In this document: one piece after another, positions 1 to 10,510 of the stretch | Numbering within the stretch: the stretch's first letter is position 1 | Layout: each line of letters begins with the position of its first letter | Origin: Amphiduros pacificus | Lineage: Eukaryota > Annelida > Polychaeta > Phyllodocida > Hesionidae | Length of the DNA stretch: 64,000 nt | Assembly: GCA_949316495.1 (NCBI GenBank) | Contig: OX439009.1 | Coordinates: forward strand, 42,641,966 to 42,705,965 | Reading direction: 5' to 3' | Made by a program: the position numbers and the translations under genes | Notes under the pieces: model-generated | Databases searched by the model: none | Told to the model about the DNA's origin: nothing | Seen by the model: only the letters and a program-made list of their open reading frames with translations

Positions 1-640
1 TTTACCATGTAAGAGATGGCTGTAGAATTTATCTATTGTGGAATCTGAAAAATGCCTTGAATGCATTTTACCAGACGACATTGAACACTTTTTGTATGAA
101 TGTACTATAGTTAAGGATTTCTGGATAGCTTTGGAAAAATGGTGGAACAGAACAACACCTAATGCAATTAAAATAACAGTAAAACATGTAATATTTGGAT
201 TTTACTATGATCTTTAACATTTTACCAATTTAAATTATATTGTATTACTTGCAAAGAGGTATATTTATTATCAAAAGATTAGTGAAGAAAGAGTATGTTT
301 TTATAATTTCCTTAGAATTCTCAAATACAAATTAGAAACAGAAGAGTTCTTTCATACAAAAAAAAACACAATTGATATATTTAAAGAAAGGTGGAACACA
401 ATTATTGAAGAATTAGGATAAGAAAAACAAATTATCTTCAGAGTAAAGAAAAAAAGAAAAGATATGATCATTATTGCTCAGATTTGTTTTATAATGTCTA
501 TGGAAATTTGTGTGTGTCTGTCATTGTCAATTGTATGTTATGTTCAGTCTGTCAATGTTTTAATAATGCATGACTGTTTTAATAATGCATGACTGTGTTA
601 TTGTAATGTTAAAAATGAAATAAAATATACTTAAAAAAAA
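1..640 (+). mobile_element. 3' end of a Tx1/L1-like LINE (left copy A)
   Basis: This is the C-terminal end of a LINE reverse-transcriptase ORF plus its 3' UTR, entering the window already truncated. The translation carries a zf-RVT-type knuckle, C-x2-C-x7-H-x4-C (CLECILPDDIEHFLYEC), followed by an FW..LEKWWN motif. An in-frame stop near 216 and the missing 5' part show it is dead. The UTR ends with AATAAA at 619-624 and an A-run at 633-640. Sequence from 641 onward is host repeat beginning GATCCTTTTCT. The same sequence recurs about 4,463 bp to the right, which sets the period of the left block. Confidence 0.8.
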
Positions 641-883
641 GATCCTTTTCTATATTATGTACACCACAAAGGCTTGTTTCTAAATGAAAATGGCTGAATT
701 TAAATAGGAAGTATGGGTCTTTGAATTTTCCTGTTATTTCCCATGAAAAATGATATGTACTTTACAAATTTTTAGAAAATAATCCTTTTCTATAGTATAG
801 AGAGCATGAAGGCTTGCATAGAAGTGAAAAATGGTATGTTGATTACTAGAAGGAAAAATGGGTCTCAAATCGTCCGAAAATGC
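641..883. repeat. Nested ~270-300-bp module, LINE 3' flank
   Basis: Non-coding sequence built from the module found throughout the repeat units: GATCCTTTTCTAT, then GAGCATGAAGGCTTG, then a tract ending ATGAAGGAAAAATGGGTC. The module recurs at 5,105-5,345, 8,625-8,870 and 45,533-45,776 in the same position, between the LINE tail and the 11-bp satellite. Confidence 0.7.
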
Positions 884-890
884 AATAAAA

Positions 891-990
891 AACAAATACA
901 CGACAAATACACAACAAATACACAACAAATACACAATAAATACACAATAAATACACAACAAATACACAACAAATACAACAAATACACATC
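891..990. repeat. 11-bp satellite (CAACAAATACA)n, short block
   Basis: About nine imperfect 11-bp monomers, some with CAATAAATACA variants. No stop triplet occurs in any frame of the pure monomer, so the open frames over it are compositional. Confidence 0.85.
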
Positions 991-1207
991 CCAAATGGAT
1001 CTGAAATGACATAAAAGGTAAATATACATCAAATACAAATCAAATTCACATCAAATTCACATCAAATACATGTCTCAAATCATCATCCAATAATGCACTA
1101 AAAAACAAATACACATCAAATAAATAATCATGAAGGTTTGCTTTGAAGTGAAAAAAGGCATGCTGATTCCATGAAGGAAAAATGGGTCTCAAATTGTCTG
1201 AAAATGC

Positions 1208-1665
1208 AATACACAACAAATACACAACAAATACACAACAAATACACAACAAATACACAACAAATACACAACAAATACACAACAAATACACAACAAATAC
1301 ACAAGTAATACACAAGTAATACACAACAAATACACAACAAATACACAAGTAATACACAACAAATACACAACAAATACACAACAAATACACAACAAATACA
1401 CAACAAATACAACAAATACAACAAATACAACAAATACACAACAAATACACAACAAATACACAACAAATACACAACAAATACCAGCAAATACACAACAAAT
1501 ACCAGCAAATACACAACAAATACACAACAAATACACAACAAATACAACAAATATACAACAAATACACAACAAATACACAACAAATACACAACAAATACAC
1601 AACAAATACACAACAAATACACAACAAATACACAACAATGACCAGCAAATACCAGCAAATACACA
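1208..1665. repeat. 11-bp satellite (CAACAAATACA)n, long block
   Basis: About 40 monomers of 11 bp with interspersed variants: 8-bp shortened CAACAAATA steps, ACAAGTAATAC, and CCAGCAAATA. It lies between a nested module and the GCCAGGGT array, an order kept in every unit of the window. The minus strand reads (TGTATTTGTTG)n, which gives long Cys/Val/Leu-rich open frames that I reject as genes. Confidence 0.9.
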
Positions 1666-1700
1666 TCCCATATGCCTTAAAAAGCAAGTACAAAGTAAGG

Positions 1701-1815
1701 TACCAGGGTGCCACGTGCCAGGGTGCCAGGGTGCCAGGGTGCCAGGGTGCCATGGTGCCATGGTGCCAGGGTGCCAGGGTGCCAGGGTGCCAGTGGGCCA
1801 GGGAGCCAGGGAGCC
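1701..1815. repeat. 8-bp GCCAGGGT array
   Basis: Tandem GCCAGGGT with a few TGGTGCCA and GGGAGCCA variants toward the end. Closely spaced GGG runs on the plus strand give it G-quadruplex potential. It sits between the 11-bp satellite and the TTAGGG tract. Confidence 0.85.
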
Positions 1816-1948
1816 AAGAGCTAGAATCAGCGCCAGCTTATGGGGCCAGCTCTAGTGCCAACCTTTGGAGGCAGGAATAGTGTCAATGCTAGGGCCATGT
1901 CTAATGCCAAATGTAGGGCTAGGGCCAGTTTTTGGGGCTAGGGCCAGC
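1816..1948. repeat. Degenerate GGGCTA/GGGCCA lead-in to telomeric tract
   Basis: A G-rich stretch of loosely related words (TAGGGCTAGGGCCAG and similar) between the GCCAGGGT array and TTAGGG. The right-hand units share only its first ~45 bp, as far as CCTTTGGAGG, and then pass directly into TTAGGG. Confidence 0.5.
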
Positions 1949-2082
1949 TTAGGGTTAGGGTTAGGGTTAGGGTTAGGGTTAGGGTTAGGGTTAGGGTTAG
2001 GGTTAGGGTTAGGGTTAGGGTTAGGGTTAGGGTTAGGGTTAGGGTTAGGGTTAGGGTTAGGGGTTAGGGTTAGGGTTAGGGT
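1949..2082 (+). repeat. Interstitial telomeric tract (TTAGGG)n, left unit, tract a
   Basis: About 22 head-to-tail TTAGGG hexamers with one extra G, G-strand on plus. The left junction is CCAGC/TTAGGG. The right junction is GGGTAAGGGGTTCGTAAG, the boundary found after almost every tract in the window. Confidence 0.95.
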
Positions 2083-2142
2083 AAGGGGTTCGTAAGATGA
2101 TGATCACTTCTGTGATGATCAAAATGACAAAGTCCACCTGTG
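2083..2142. repeat. Subtelomeric unit boundary motif (truncated copy)
   Basis: 60 bp beginning TAAGGGGTTCGTAAG and containing the imperfect inverted repeat TGATCACTTCTGTGATGATC. This copy stops at CCACCTGTG and passes straight into another TTAGGG tract. The full motif continues with TAGTATG, as at 2,335 and 6,557. Confidence 0.75.
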
Positions 2143-2280
2143 TTAGGGTTAGGGTTAGGGTTAGGGTTAGGGTTAGGGTTAGGGTTAGGGTTAGGGTTAG
2201 GGTTAGGGTTAGGGTTAGGGTTAGGGTTAGGGTTAGGGTTAGGTTAGGGTTAGGGTTAGGGTTAGGGTTAGGGTTAGGGG
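2143..2280 (+). repeat. Interstitial telomeric tract (TTAGGG)n, left unit, tract b
   Basis: About 23 hexamers with one 5-bp step (TTAGG). The left junction CACCTGTG/TTAGGG differs from tract a and from all right-hand tracts. The right junction is TTAGGGGTTCGTAAG, a slight variant of the usual boundary. Confidence 0.95.
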
Positions 2281-3740
2281 TTCGTAAGATGATGATCACT
2301 TCTGTGATGATCAAAATGACAAAGTCCACCTGTGTAGTATGTACGCTATGAAGGAGCGAAGATAGAGCTTTGTAAATTTTTACGGGGTCCCCTACTTTTT
2401 CATTCTACATCGTTTTTTCACTGTTCCGAATAGGTTGGGGCTAGGGTGCTAGGCAATTTGCACGGAACAAAAGTACAAAATTGCCCCGTTGCTATGTACA
2501 GAAATACTGCAAGGAGTCAATTTAGTGTCTTGAATTTTTTTACGTGGTATCCTACTTTTGTGTAAAGAGTGCATCTCTTTGGTTTCTGAAGGGCTAGCCC
2601 CAATGGGCTAGGTATGGCAGCCCCAAAAAGTTTTGGTTCATAAAAAGTGAAAGTTGGGAAATTTGCTAAAACACGCTCTCCTTTTGGAATTTCTGCTCTA
2701 CGGGCATTATTTGTCGACCATATTCACAAAAATCAGATTTTCCAATGAAAAATGAGAAGTACTTTGAATTTTTCTTCCACATCAGTCCACAGCTATAGAG
2801 TAAACACCATGAAGGAGCGTAGGTAGAGCTTTAAAAGTTTTTATGGGGTCCCCTACTTTTGTCTAAAGAGTGCATCTCTTTGGTTTCTGAAGGGCTAGCC
2901 CCAATGGGCTAGGTATGGCAGCCCCACAATATTTTGGGCCATAAAAATTGAAAGTTGGCAAATTTGATGAAATGCGCTCTCCTTTTGGAATTTCTGGCCT
3001 ATGGGCATTATTTGTTGACCATTTTTGAAAAATCTTATTTCCCATGATCAATGAGGTGAATTTTAAAAATTTGGAGAAAATGATCCTTTTCTAAAATATG
3101 GAGAGCATGAAGGTTAGCTTTAAAGTAAAAAATGGCATGCTGAGGCCATGAAGGAAAAATAGGTTAGCTCTGTAATTTTCAAAACTCTAGTACCAACAAG
3201 GTGCCAGGGTCAAAATTTCGGACATGAGAATCAACTGTGGGAAATTGGATAAAATATGTTCTTTTGGAATTTCTGGCGTACGAGTGTTATTTGTTGGCCA
3301 TTTAGGCCCAAAACTGATTTCCATTGAAAAATGAGACACACATGCACCAATTACCCTCAATACTTCCACCCAGAATTGTCAATGTTCAGGATCTACTTCC
3401 TGTTTCTAAACACTTTTGATCATAATTTCTCAAATAATTGCCTTTCAACATGCACAATACATCAATCAAAACCTTTCAACATGCACAATACATCAATCAA
3501 AACTTTTCAACATTAACAATACATCAATCAAAACCTGAACATTTTCCAGATTCAAAATTATTTAAAAATATTTTATCACATGACCTAATTTGCATAGTTA
3601 ATTCAAAAACAAATTTTAAAATAAGGTAAAAATGGTATGATTTTCCATAATACACAAAATTCTAGGTTATTTTTTTTTTCTAAGAAATTAATCGGACAAT
3701 TATTAAGTGTGTAAAAAGGACTTGAAATTGAGGATGAAGG
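2281..3740. repeat. Nested ~270-300-bp modules (left unit)
   Basis: No gene seen. A quasi-repeat carrying GCATTATTTGT(C/T)GACCAT recurs at about 2,704, 3,002 and 3,268, together with GGGGTCCCCTACTTTT and CTAGCCCCAATGGGCTAGG. The modules match those at 6,496-7,900, 9,300-10,500 and 42,092-43,150, so each unit is itself built from an older tandem repeat. The short 60-62-residue open frames here are not supported as genes. Confidence 0.75.
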
Positions 3741-3761
3741 AAATAAAGCACCAGATTTATC

Positions 3762-5104
3762 CTGCATGGTAAAGGCCAGTAAAGTTGCGTGGGGAAAAAG
3801 AATATTAAATAGTAATAGAAAATGGAAAGTAATATTGTCAGAATTTATAAAAACCATGTCATAGAACATTTTTCTTAAACTAATATTAAGATTCCATTTT
3901 ATAAACAAGTGTATATATTTTGGAATGAATTAAAACCAGTACAGAAATACTCTCTTATGGAAATGAAATATTATGGTACAATAAATATATTCAGTTTCCG
4001 ATAAATGTCAAACATTCAAAACAGGGAAAAACCAAAGAATTGATGTGGCCTGATTTTTACAAAGCTGGTGTTATATATGTTAAAGATCTCTTTAATGACA
4101 CCAATGAAATATTAGGTTTTCTAACAAATACACATTGAACTGTAATATTTTAAACTATTATACACTAAGAAAAGCAATTCCATTACAGAAGTTGGAAGCA
4201 ATATCAAAAGAAAAAGCCCCAATACAAAACAGGTTGGACATTATTCTTAACTGTAAAGGTTACACAAGGATGCTAAAAGAAATAAAAACCAAACATTTCT
4301 ATGACTCTTTTGTATATGATGTGTTTGAAAGACCAACTGCCTTAAAAAAATGGGAGCTCAAATACACAATCCAAGATGACTGGTTAACTGTATTTAAACT
4401 ACCATATTCCTGTACTAGGGAAACAAAATTACAAGCTCTTCAATATAGAATTATAAACAGAATTTTACCATGTAAGAGATGGCTGTACAATTTATCTATT
4501 GTGGAATTTGAAAAATGCCTTGAATGCATTGTACCAGACGACATTAAACACTTTTTGTATGAATGTACTATAGTTAAGGATTTCTGGATAGCTTTGGAAA
4601 AATGGTGGAACAGAACAACACCTAATGCAATTAAAATAACAGTAAAACATGTAATATTTGGATTTTACTATGATCTTAAACATTTTACCAATTTAAATTA
4701 TATTGTATTACTTGCAAAGATGTATATTTATTATCAAAAGATTAGTGAAGAAAGAGTTTGTTTTTATAATTTCCTTAGAATTCTCAAATACAAATTAGAA
4801 ACAGAAGAGTTCATTCATACAAAAAACAACACAATTGATATATTTAAAGAAAGGTGGAACACAATTATTGAAGAATTAGGATAAGAAAAACAAATTATCT
4901 TCAGAGTAAAGAAAAAAAGAAAAGATATGATCATTATTGCTCAGATTTGTTTTATAATGTCTATGGAAATTTGTGTGTGTCTGTCATTGTCAATTGTATG
5001 TTATGTTCAGTCTGTCAATGTTTTAATAATGCATGACTGTTTTAATAATGCATGACTGTGTTACTGTAATGTTAAAAATGAAATAAAATATACTTAAAAA
5101 AAAA
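3762..5104 (+). mobile_element. 5'-truncated Tx1/L1-like LINE (left copy B)
   Basis: The largest open piece, 4,135-4,884, is 249 codons long and starts at a non-ATG codon, so it is an ORF2 C-terminal remnant. It shows RYxRILPCKRWLYNLS-like sequence, an intact zinc knuckle CLECIVPDDIKHFLYEC and FW..LEKWWN. The RT core (YADD) is absent. The 3' UTR ends in AATAAA plus an A-run and then GATCCTTTTCT. The 5' edge is a deletion join: sequence resembling the flank AAAAAGGACTTGAA runs almost directly into mid-LINE sequence. Copies in the right array keep ~300 bp more at the 5' side. Confidence 0.8.
4135..4884 (+). pseudogene. LINE ORF2 C-terminal remnant with zf-RVT knuckle
   Basis: A 249-residue open frame. 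In LINEs of the L1/Tx1 group this C-terminal region follows the reverse transcriptase and is thought to help bind the element RNA or target. Cys-x2-Cys-x7-His-x4-Cys is complete here, unlike the right-array copies, where the His is Asp. No RT palm, no endonuclease and no ATG in a sensible place, so it is a remnant of a mobile element and not a host gene. Confidence 0.75.
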
Positions 5105-5357
5105 GATCCTTTTCTATATTATGTACACCACAAAGGCTTGTTTCTAAATGAAAATGGCTGAATTTAAATAGGAAGTATGGGTCTTTGAATTTTCCTGTTA
5201 TTTCCCATGAAAAATGAGATGTACTTTACAAATTTTTAGAAAATAATCCTTTTCTATAGTAAAGAGAGCATTAAGGCTTGCATAGAAGTGAAAAATGGTA
5301 TGTTGATTACATGAAGGAAAAATGGGTCTCAAATCGTCCGAAAATGCAATAAAAAAC

Positions 5358-5452
5358 AAATACACGACAAATACACAACAAATACACAATAAATACACAA
5401 CAAATACACAACAAATACACAACAAATACAACAAATACACAACAAATACACA
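5358..5452. repeat. 11-bp satellite block
   Basis: Eight or nine monomers of CAACAAATACA, equivalent to 891-990 one left-block period earlier. Confidence 0.85.
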
Positions 5453-5672
5453 TCCCAAATGGATCTGAAATGACATAAAAGGTAAATATACATCAAATAC
5501 AAATCAAATTCACATCAAATTCACATCAAATACATGTCTCAAATCATCATCCAATAATGCACTAAAAAACAAATACACATCAAATAAATAATCATGAAGG
5601 TTTGCTTTGAAGTGAAAAAAGGCATGCTGATTCCATGAAGGAAAAATGGGTCTCAAATTGTCTGAAAATGCA

Positions 5673-5786
5673 ATACACAACAAATATACAACAAATACAC
5701 AACAAATACACAACAAATACACAACAAATACACAACAAATACAACAAATACACAACAAATACACAACAAACACAACAAATACACAT
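5673..5786. repeat. 11-bp satellite block
   Basis: About ten monomers following the module that ends in GTCTGAAAATGCAATACA. This module plus satellite is repeated again at 5,930-6,320, a local tandem duplication absent from the first left unit. Confidence 0.85.
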
Positions 5787-6004
5787 CCCAAATGGATCTA
5801 AAATGACTTAAAAGGTAAATATACATCAAATACAAATCAAATCCACATCAAATTCACATCAAATACATGTCTCAAATTATCATCCAATAATGCACTAAAA
5901 AACAAATACACATCAAATAAATAATCATGAAGGTTTGCTTTGAAGTGAAAAAAGGCATGCTGATTCCATGAAGGAAAAATGGGTCTCAAATTGTCTGAAA
6001 ATGC

Positions 6005-6320
6005 AATACACAACAAATACACAACAAATACACAACAAATACACAACAAATACACAACAAATACACAACAAATACACAACAAATACACAACAAATACACA
6101 ACAAATACACAACAAATACAACAAAAACACAACAAATACACAACAATGACCAGCAAATACACAACAAATACCAGCAAATACACAACAAATACACAACAAA
6201 TACACAACAAATACAACAAATACAACAAATGCAACAAATACAACAAATACAACAAATACACAACAAATACACAACAATGACCAGCAAAAACACAACAAAT
6301 ACCAGCAAATACACATCCCA
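6005..6320. repeat. 11-bp satellite, long block
   Basis: About 28 monomers, with 8-bp ACAACAAAT steps and ACAATGACCAGCAAA interruptions. It ends at CCCATATGCCTTAAAA, the same terminal sequence as 1,665-1,681 and 46,508-46,523. Confidence 0.9.
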
Positions 6321-6353
6321 TATGCCTTAAAAAGCAAGTACACAGTAAGGTAC

Positions 6354-6399
6354 CAGGGTGCCACGTGCCAGGGTGCCAGGGTGCCAGGGTGCCAGGGTG
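6354..6399. repeat. 8-bp GCCAGGGT array joined directly to TTAGGG
   Basis: Only about five GCCAGGGT monomers. Elsewhere ~100 bp of other sequence separates this array from TTAGGG. Here the join is GCCAGGGTG/TTAGGG with nothing between, a third distinct left junction for a telomeric tract. Confidence 0.85.
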
Positions 6400-6495
6400 T
6401 TAGGGTTAGGGTTAGGGTTAGGGTTAGGGTTAGGGTTAGGGTTAGGGTTAGGGTTAGGGTTAGGGTTAGGGTTAGGGTTAGGGTTAGGGTTAGGG
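6400..6495 (+). repeat. Interstitial telomeric tract (TTAGGG)16
   Basis: Sixteen perfect hexamers followed by the standard boundary TAAGGGGTTCGTAAG. Confidence 0.95.
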
Positions 6496-7915
6496 TAAGG
6501 GGTTCGTAAGATGATGATCACTTCTGTGATGATCAAAATGACAAAGTCCACCTGTGTAGTATGTACGCTATGAAGGAGCGAAGATAGAGCTTTGTAAATT
6601 TTTACGGGGTCCCCTACTTTTTCATTCTACATCGTTTTTTCACTGTTCCGAATAGGTTGGGGCTAGGGTGCTAGGCAATTTGCATGGAACAAAAGTACAA
6701 AATTGGCCCTGTTGCTATGTACAGAAATACTGCAAGGAGTCAATTTAGTGTCTTGAAATTTTTTACGTGGTATTCTACTTTTGTGTAAAGAGTGCATCTC
6801 TTTGGTTTCTGAAGGGCTAGCCCCAATGGGCTAGGTATGGCAGCCCCAAAAAGTTTTGGTTCATAAAAAGTGAAAGTTGGGAAATTTGCTAAAACACGCT
6901 CTCCTTTTGGAATTTCTGCTCTACGGGCATTATTTGTCGACCATATTCACAAAAATCCGATTTTCCAATGAAAAATGAGAAGTACTTTGAATTTTTCTTC
7001 CACATCAGTCCACAGCTATAGAGTAAACACCATGAAGGAGCGTAGGTAGAGCTTTAAAAGTTTTTATGGGGTCCCCTACTTTTGTCTAAAGAGTGCATCT
7101 CTTTGGTTTCTGGTTTCAATGGGCTAGGTATGGCAGCCCCAAAAAGTTTTGGTTCATAAAAGTGAAAGTTGGGAAATTTGCTAAAACACGCTCTCCTTTT
7201 GGAATTTCTGCTCTACGGGCATTATTTGTCGACCATATTCACAAAAATCAGATTTTCCAATGAAAAATGAGAAGTACTTGGAACATTTTCATCCACATCA
7301 GTCTGCAGCTATAGATTAAACACCATAAAGGAGCATATGTAAAGCTTTGAAAGTTTTTATGGGGTCCCCAGCTTTGTCTAAAGAGTGCATCTCTTTGGTT
7401 TCTGAAGAGCTAGCACCAATGGGCTAGTTATGGCAGCCCCCCAAAAAATTGGGTCATAAAAATTGAAAGTTGGGAAATTTGATGAAATGCGCTCTCCTCT
7501 TGTAATTTCTGGCCTATGAGCATTATTTATTGACTATTTTTGCAAAAATCTTATTTCCCATGATAAATGAGATGAACTTTACAAATTTGGAGAAAATGAT
7601 CCTTTCTATAATATGGAGAGCTTGAAGGCTTGCTTTGAAGTGAAGAATGGCATGCTGAGGCCATGAAGGAAAAATAGGTCAGCTCTGAAATTTTCAAAGC
7701 TCTAGTACCAACAAGGTGAAGGGTCAAAATTTGGGACATGAGAATCAACTTTGGGAAATTGGATGAAACATGTTCTTTTGGAATTTCTGGCCTACAGGGG
7801 GTTATTTGTTGGCCATTTAGGCCCAAAACTGATTTCCAATGAAAAATGAGACACACATGCACAAATAACCCTTAAAACTTCCACCCAGGATTGACAAGTT
7901 TCAGGATCTACTGTA
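6496..7915. repeat. Nested ~270-300-bp modules (second left unit)
   Basis: No gene. The GCATTATTTGTCGACCAT element recurs at about 6,926, 7,211, 7,508 and 7,798, so this unit has one more module than 2,281-3,740. The second and third copies are the most alike. Confidence 0.75.
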
Positions 7916-8039
7916 GGATACAGATTACCCATCCATAGACTCTTATATACAAGCATAGACAATCATGATATTTGGCAAGAGATCACAGAGGTTACTGAGT
8001 GCAAACGTGAAGGCCAACAAGTGTAAGCTAATGTGATGC

Positions 8040-8205
8040 ATTACTCACCTGGCAGGAAGATGACGTGATGGTCAAAGCTGGAACTACACCAGGCGCTGCA
8101 GAGAAGCCACGCAGGCCGACGCTCATTGGTATGCACTTGGATCCAAATAAGAAGGTCCCGAAATTGCTACTCGGGGAGCAGAAACCACTTGCCTAGAAGA
8201 TCCAT
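8040..8205 (+). ncRNA. U1-snRNA-like sequence, probably a pseudogene
   Basis: TACTCACCTGGCAGG matches the U1 5' end (TACTTACCTGGCAGG) at all but one base, and AGAT..C.TGAT..CA.AAG.TGG follows as in stem-loop I. A loop-II-like TGCACT...GGAT follows at ~8,122-8,135, and an AAATTG....CGGGGAG stretch lies where an Sm site and stem IV would be. Spacing is irregular and stem pairing weak, so it is not a normal functional U1. Alternative: on the minus strand the same bases read CAG/GTGAGT, a perfect splice donor, after an open stretch of ~48 codons preceded by TTCTAG, so a stray minus-strand exon is possible. The surrounding 7,916-8,230 is absent from all other units. Confidence 0.4.
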
Positions 8206-8224
8206 GACACTCTATCTCTTGACA

Positions 8225-8870
8225 GCCACTTGTATAGACTTGAAAAAGAGGGGAGGAGCCTAAAATCATATTGAATTCAAGCTCCGCCCACTATTTTGAA
8301 TGCCATTAAGAAATAAATAACGTTTTGATTTTCACATATAAATTATTAAATCCAGCTAGAATTGATCAATCAATCAGATATTTTAATGAGGTATCAATAT
8401 GCTAATTAAGTCATGTGACCAGACTAAAAAATACAGTTCAGAATTGAAATCTTTTGAGCTTTCCATAGATGTGTCAAACATGCTGATTGAACATGAATTT
8501 TTGAAACTGTGATCAAAACCTTTTTGATAAATTTTAACAATCTCCAACACTGAAGAGTTCACCAACCAAAAGTATGGAGAGCAGTGCCTGTGTGAGATGT
8601 ATTTTGAATAATCGAAGAAAAAAAGATCCTTTTCTATATTATGTACACCACAAAAGCTTGTTTCAAAGTGAAAATGGCTGAATTTAAATAGGAAGTATGG
8701 GTCTTTGAATTTCCCTGTTATTTCCCATGAAAAATGAGATGTACTTTACATATTTTCAAAAAATGATCCTTTCCTATAGTATGCAGAGCATGAAGGCTTG
8801 TTTTGAAGTGAAAAATGGCATGCTGATTTCATGAAGGAAAAATGGGTCTCTAATCGTCTGAAAATGCAAT
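8225..8870. repeat. Unit segment with no LINE inserted
   Basis: Matches 43,525-43,913 and then 45,533-45,776 of the right array but without the ~1.6-kb LINE between them. The flank TATTTTGAATAATC is followed after a short A-run by one GATCCTTTTCT (8,625-8,635) and then TATATTATGTACACC. The A-run before GATCC could mean a lost LINE rather than a never-filled site. Confidence 0.65.
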
Positions 8871-8876
8871 AAAAAA

Positions 8877-8930
8877 CAAATACACGACAAAAACACGACA
8901 ATTACACAACAATTACACAACAAATACACA
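8877..8930. repeat. 11-bp satellite, degenerate short block
   Basis: About five degraded monomers, including ACGACAAAAACACG and ACAACAATTAC variants. Confidence 0.7.
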
Positions 8931-9160
8931 TCCCAAATGGTTCTGAAATGCCACAAAAGGTAAATATACATCAAATACAAATCAAATACAACATATACAC
9001 ATCAAATTCACATCAAATATATGTCTTAAATCATCATCCACAATAATACAATAAAAAACAAATACACATCAAATAAATAATCATGAAGGCTTGCTTTGAA
9101 GTGAAAAATGGCATGCTGATTCCATGAAGGAAAAATGGATCTCAAATCGTCCGAAAATAC

Positions 9161-9273
9161 AATACACAACAATACACAACAAATACACAACAAAAACACA
9201 CCAAATACACAACAAATACAACAAATACACAACAAATACACAACAAATACACAACAAAGACACAACAAATACA
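9161..9273. repeat. 11-bp satellite block
   Basis: About ten monomers that run directly into a short telomeric tract, with no GCCAGGGT array between. Confidence 0.85.
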
Positions 9274-9297
9274 GGGTAAGGGTTAGGGTTAGGGTAA
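9274..9297 (+). repeat. Short interstitial telomeric remnant
   Basis: Three to four hexamers (GGGTAAGGGTTAGGGTTAGGG in two steps) between 11-bp satellite and the boundary TAAGGGGTTCGTAAG. It is the shortest tract in the window, either eroded or never expanded. Confidence 0.8.
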
Positions 9298-10510
9298 GGG
9301 GTTCGTAAGATGATCACTTATGTGATGATCAAATTGACAATAAGTACAAAATTGGCCCCGTTGCTATGCACAGAAATGCTGCAAGGAGTCAATTTAGAGT
9401 CTTGAAATTTTTTACGTGGTATCCTACTTTTGTCAAGATGGTGCATCTCTTTGGTTTGTGTAGGGCTAGCCCCAATGAGCTAGGTATGGCAGCCCCAAAA
9501 AGTTTTGGGTCATAAAAATTGATAGTTGGGAAATTTGATGAAATGCGCTCTCCTTTTGGAATTTTCGCTCTACATGTATTATTTCTCGACCATATTTACA
9601 AAAATCAGATTTTCCAATGTAAAAAGAGAAGTACTTTGAAATTCTCTTCCACATCATTCCACAGCTATAGAGTAAACACCATGAAGGAGTATAGGTAGAG
9701 CTTCAAACATTTTACAGGGTCCCCTACTTTTCTCTAAAAAGTGCATCATTTTGGTTTCTCAAGGGCTGGCCCCAATGGGTTAGGTATGGCAGCCCCAAAA
9801 AGTTCTGGTTCATGAAAAGTGAAAGTTGGGAAATTTGCCAAAACACGCTCTCCTTTTGGAATTTCTGCTCTACGTGTATTTTTTGTCAACCATATTCACA
9901 ATAATCAGATTTTCCAATGAAAAATGAGAAGTACTTCGACAATTTATTCGACATAAGTCCACAGCTATAGAGTAAACACCATTAAGGAGTGTAGATAGAG
10001 CTGGGTCCCCTACTTTTGTCTAAAAAGTGCAACTCTTTGGTTTCTGAAGGTCTAGCCCCAATTGGCTAGGTATGGCAGCCAAAAAAATTTTGGGTCATAA
10101 AAAATGAAAGTTGGGAAATTTGCCAAAATGCCCTTTTCTTTTTGAAATTTTGGCCTATGAGCATTATTTGTTTACCATTTTGCCTTAAATCTTATTTCCC
10201 ATGAAAAATGATCCTTTTCTATAGTATGGAGAGAAGGAAGGCTTGCTTTAAAGTTAAAAATGGAATGCTGAGGCCATGAAGGAAAAATAGGTCAGCTTTT
10301 CAAAGCCCTAGTACCAACAAGGTCACAATTCTGGCTAGGGTCAAAATTTGGGACATGAGAATCAACTTTTGAAAATTTGATAAAACATGTTCTTTTGAAA
10401 GTTTTGGCCTACAAGTGTTATTTATTGGCCATTTATGCCCAAAATGGATTTCCAATGAAAAATAAGATGTATTTTGAACAATTGAAGACAATGATCCTTA
10501 TCTATATTAT
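9298..10510. repeat. Nested ~270-300-bp modules (most diverged left unit)
   Basis: No gene. Module landmarks lie at about 9,578, 9,875, 10,150 and 10,418. It ends with a clean LINE-free target: TATTTTGAACAATTGAAG, then GATCCTTATCT at 10,493-10,503, then TATATTATGTACACC. This is the clearest empty site for the LINE present in other units. Confidence 0.7.

Noticed and set aside
1046-1761. Minus-strand frames of 178-235 codons rich in Cys, Val, Phe, Tyr and Leu, and their equivalents at 5,837-6,364, 45,983-46,674, 50,987-51,678, 56,134-56,836 and 61,322-62,013
   Set aside because: They are the 11-bp satellite read on the complement. The monomer has no stop in any frame, and all three frames give the same cyclic peptide, so length is not evidence of coding.
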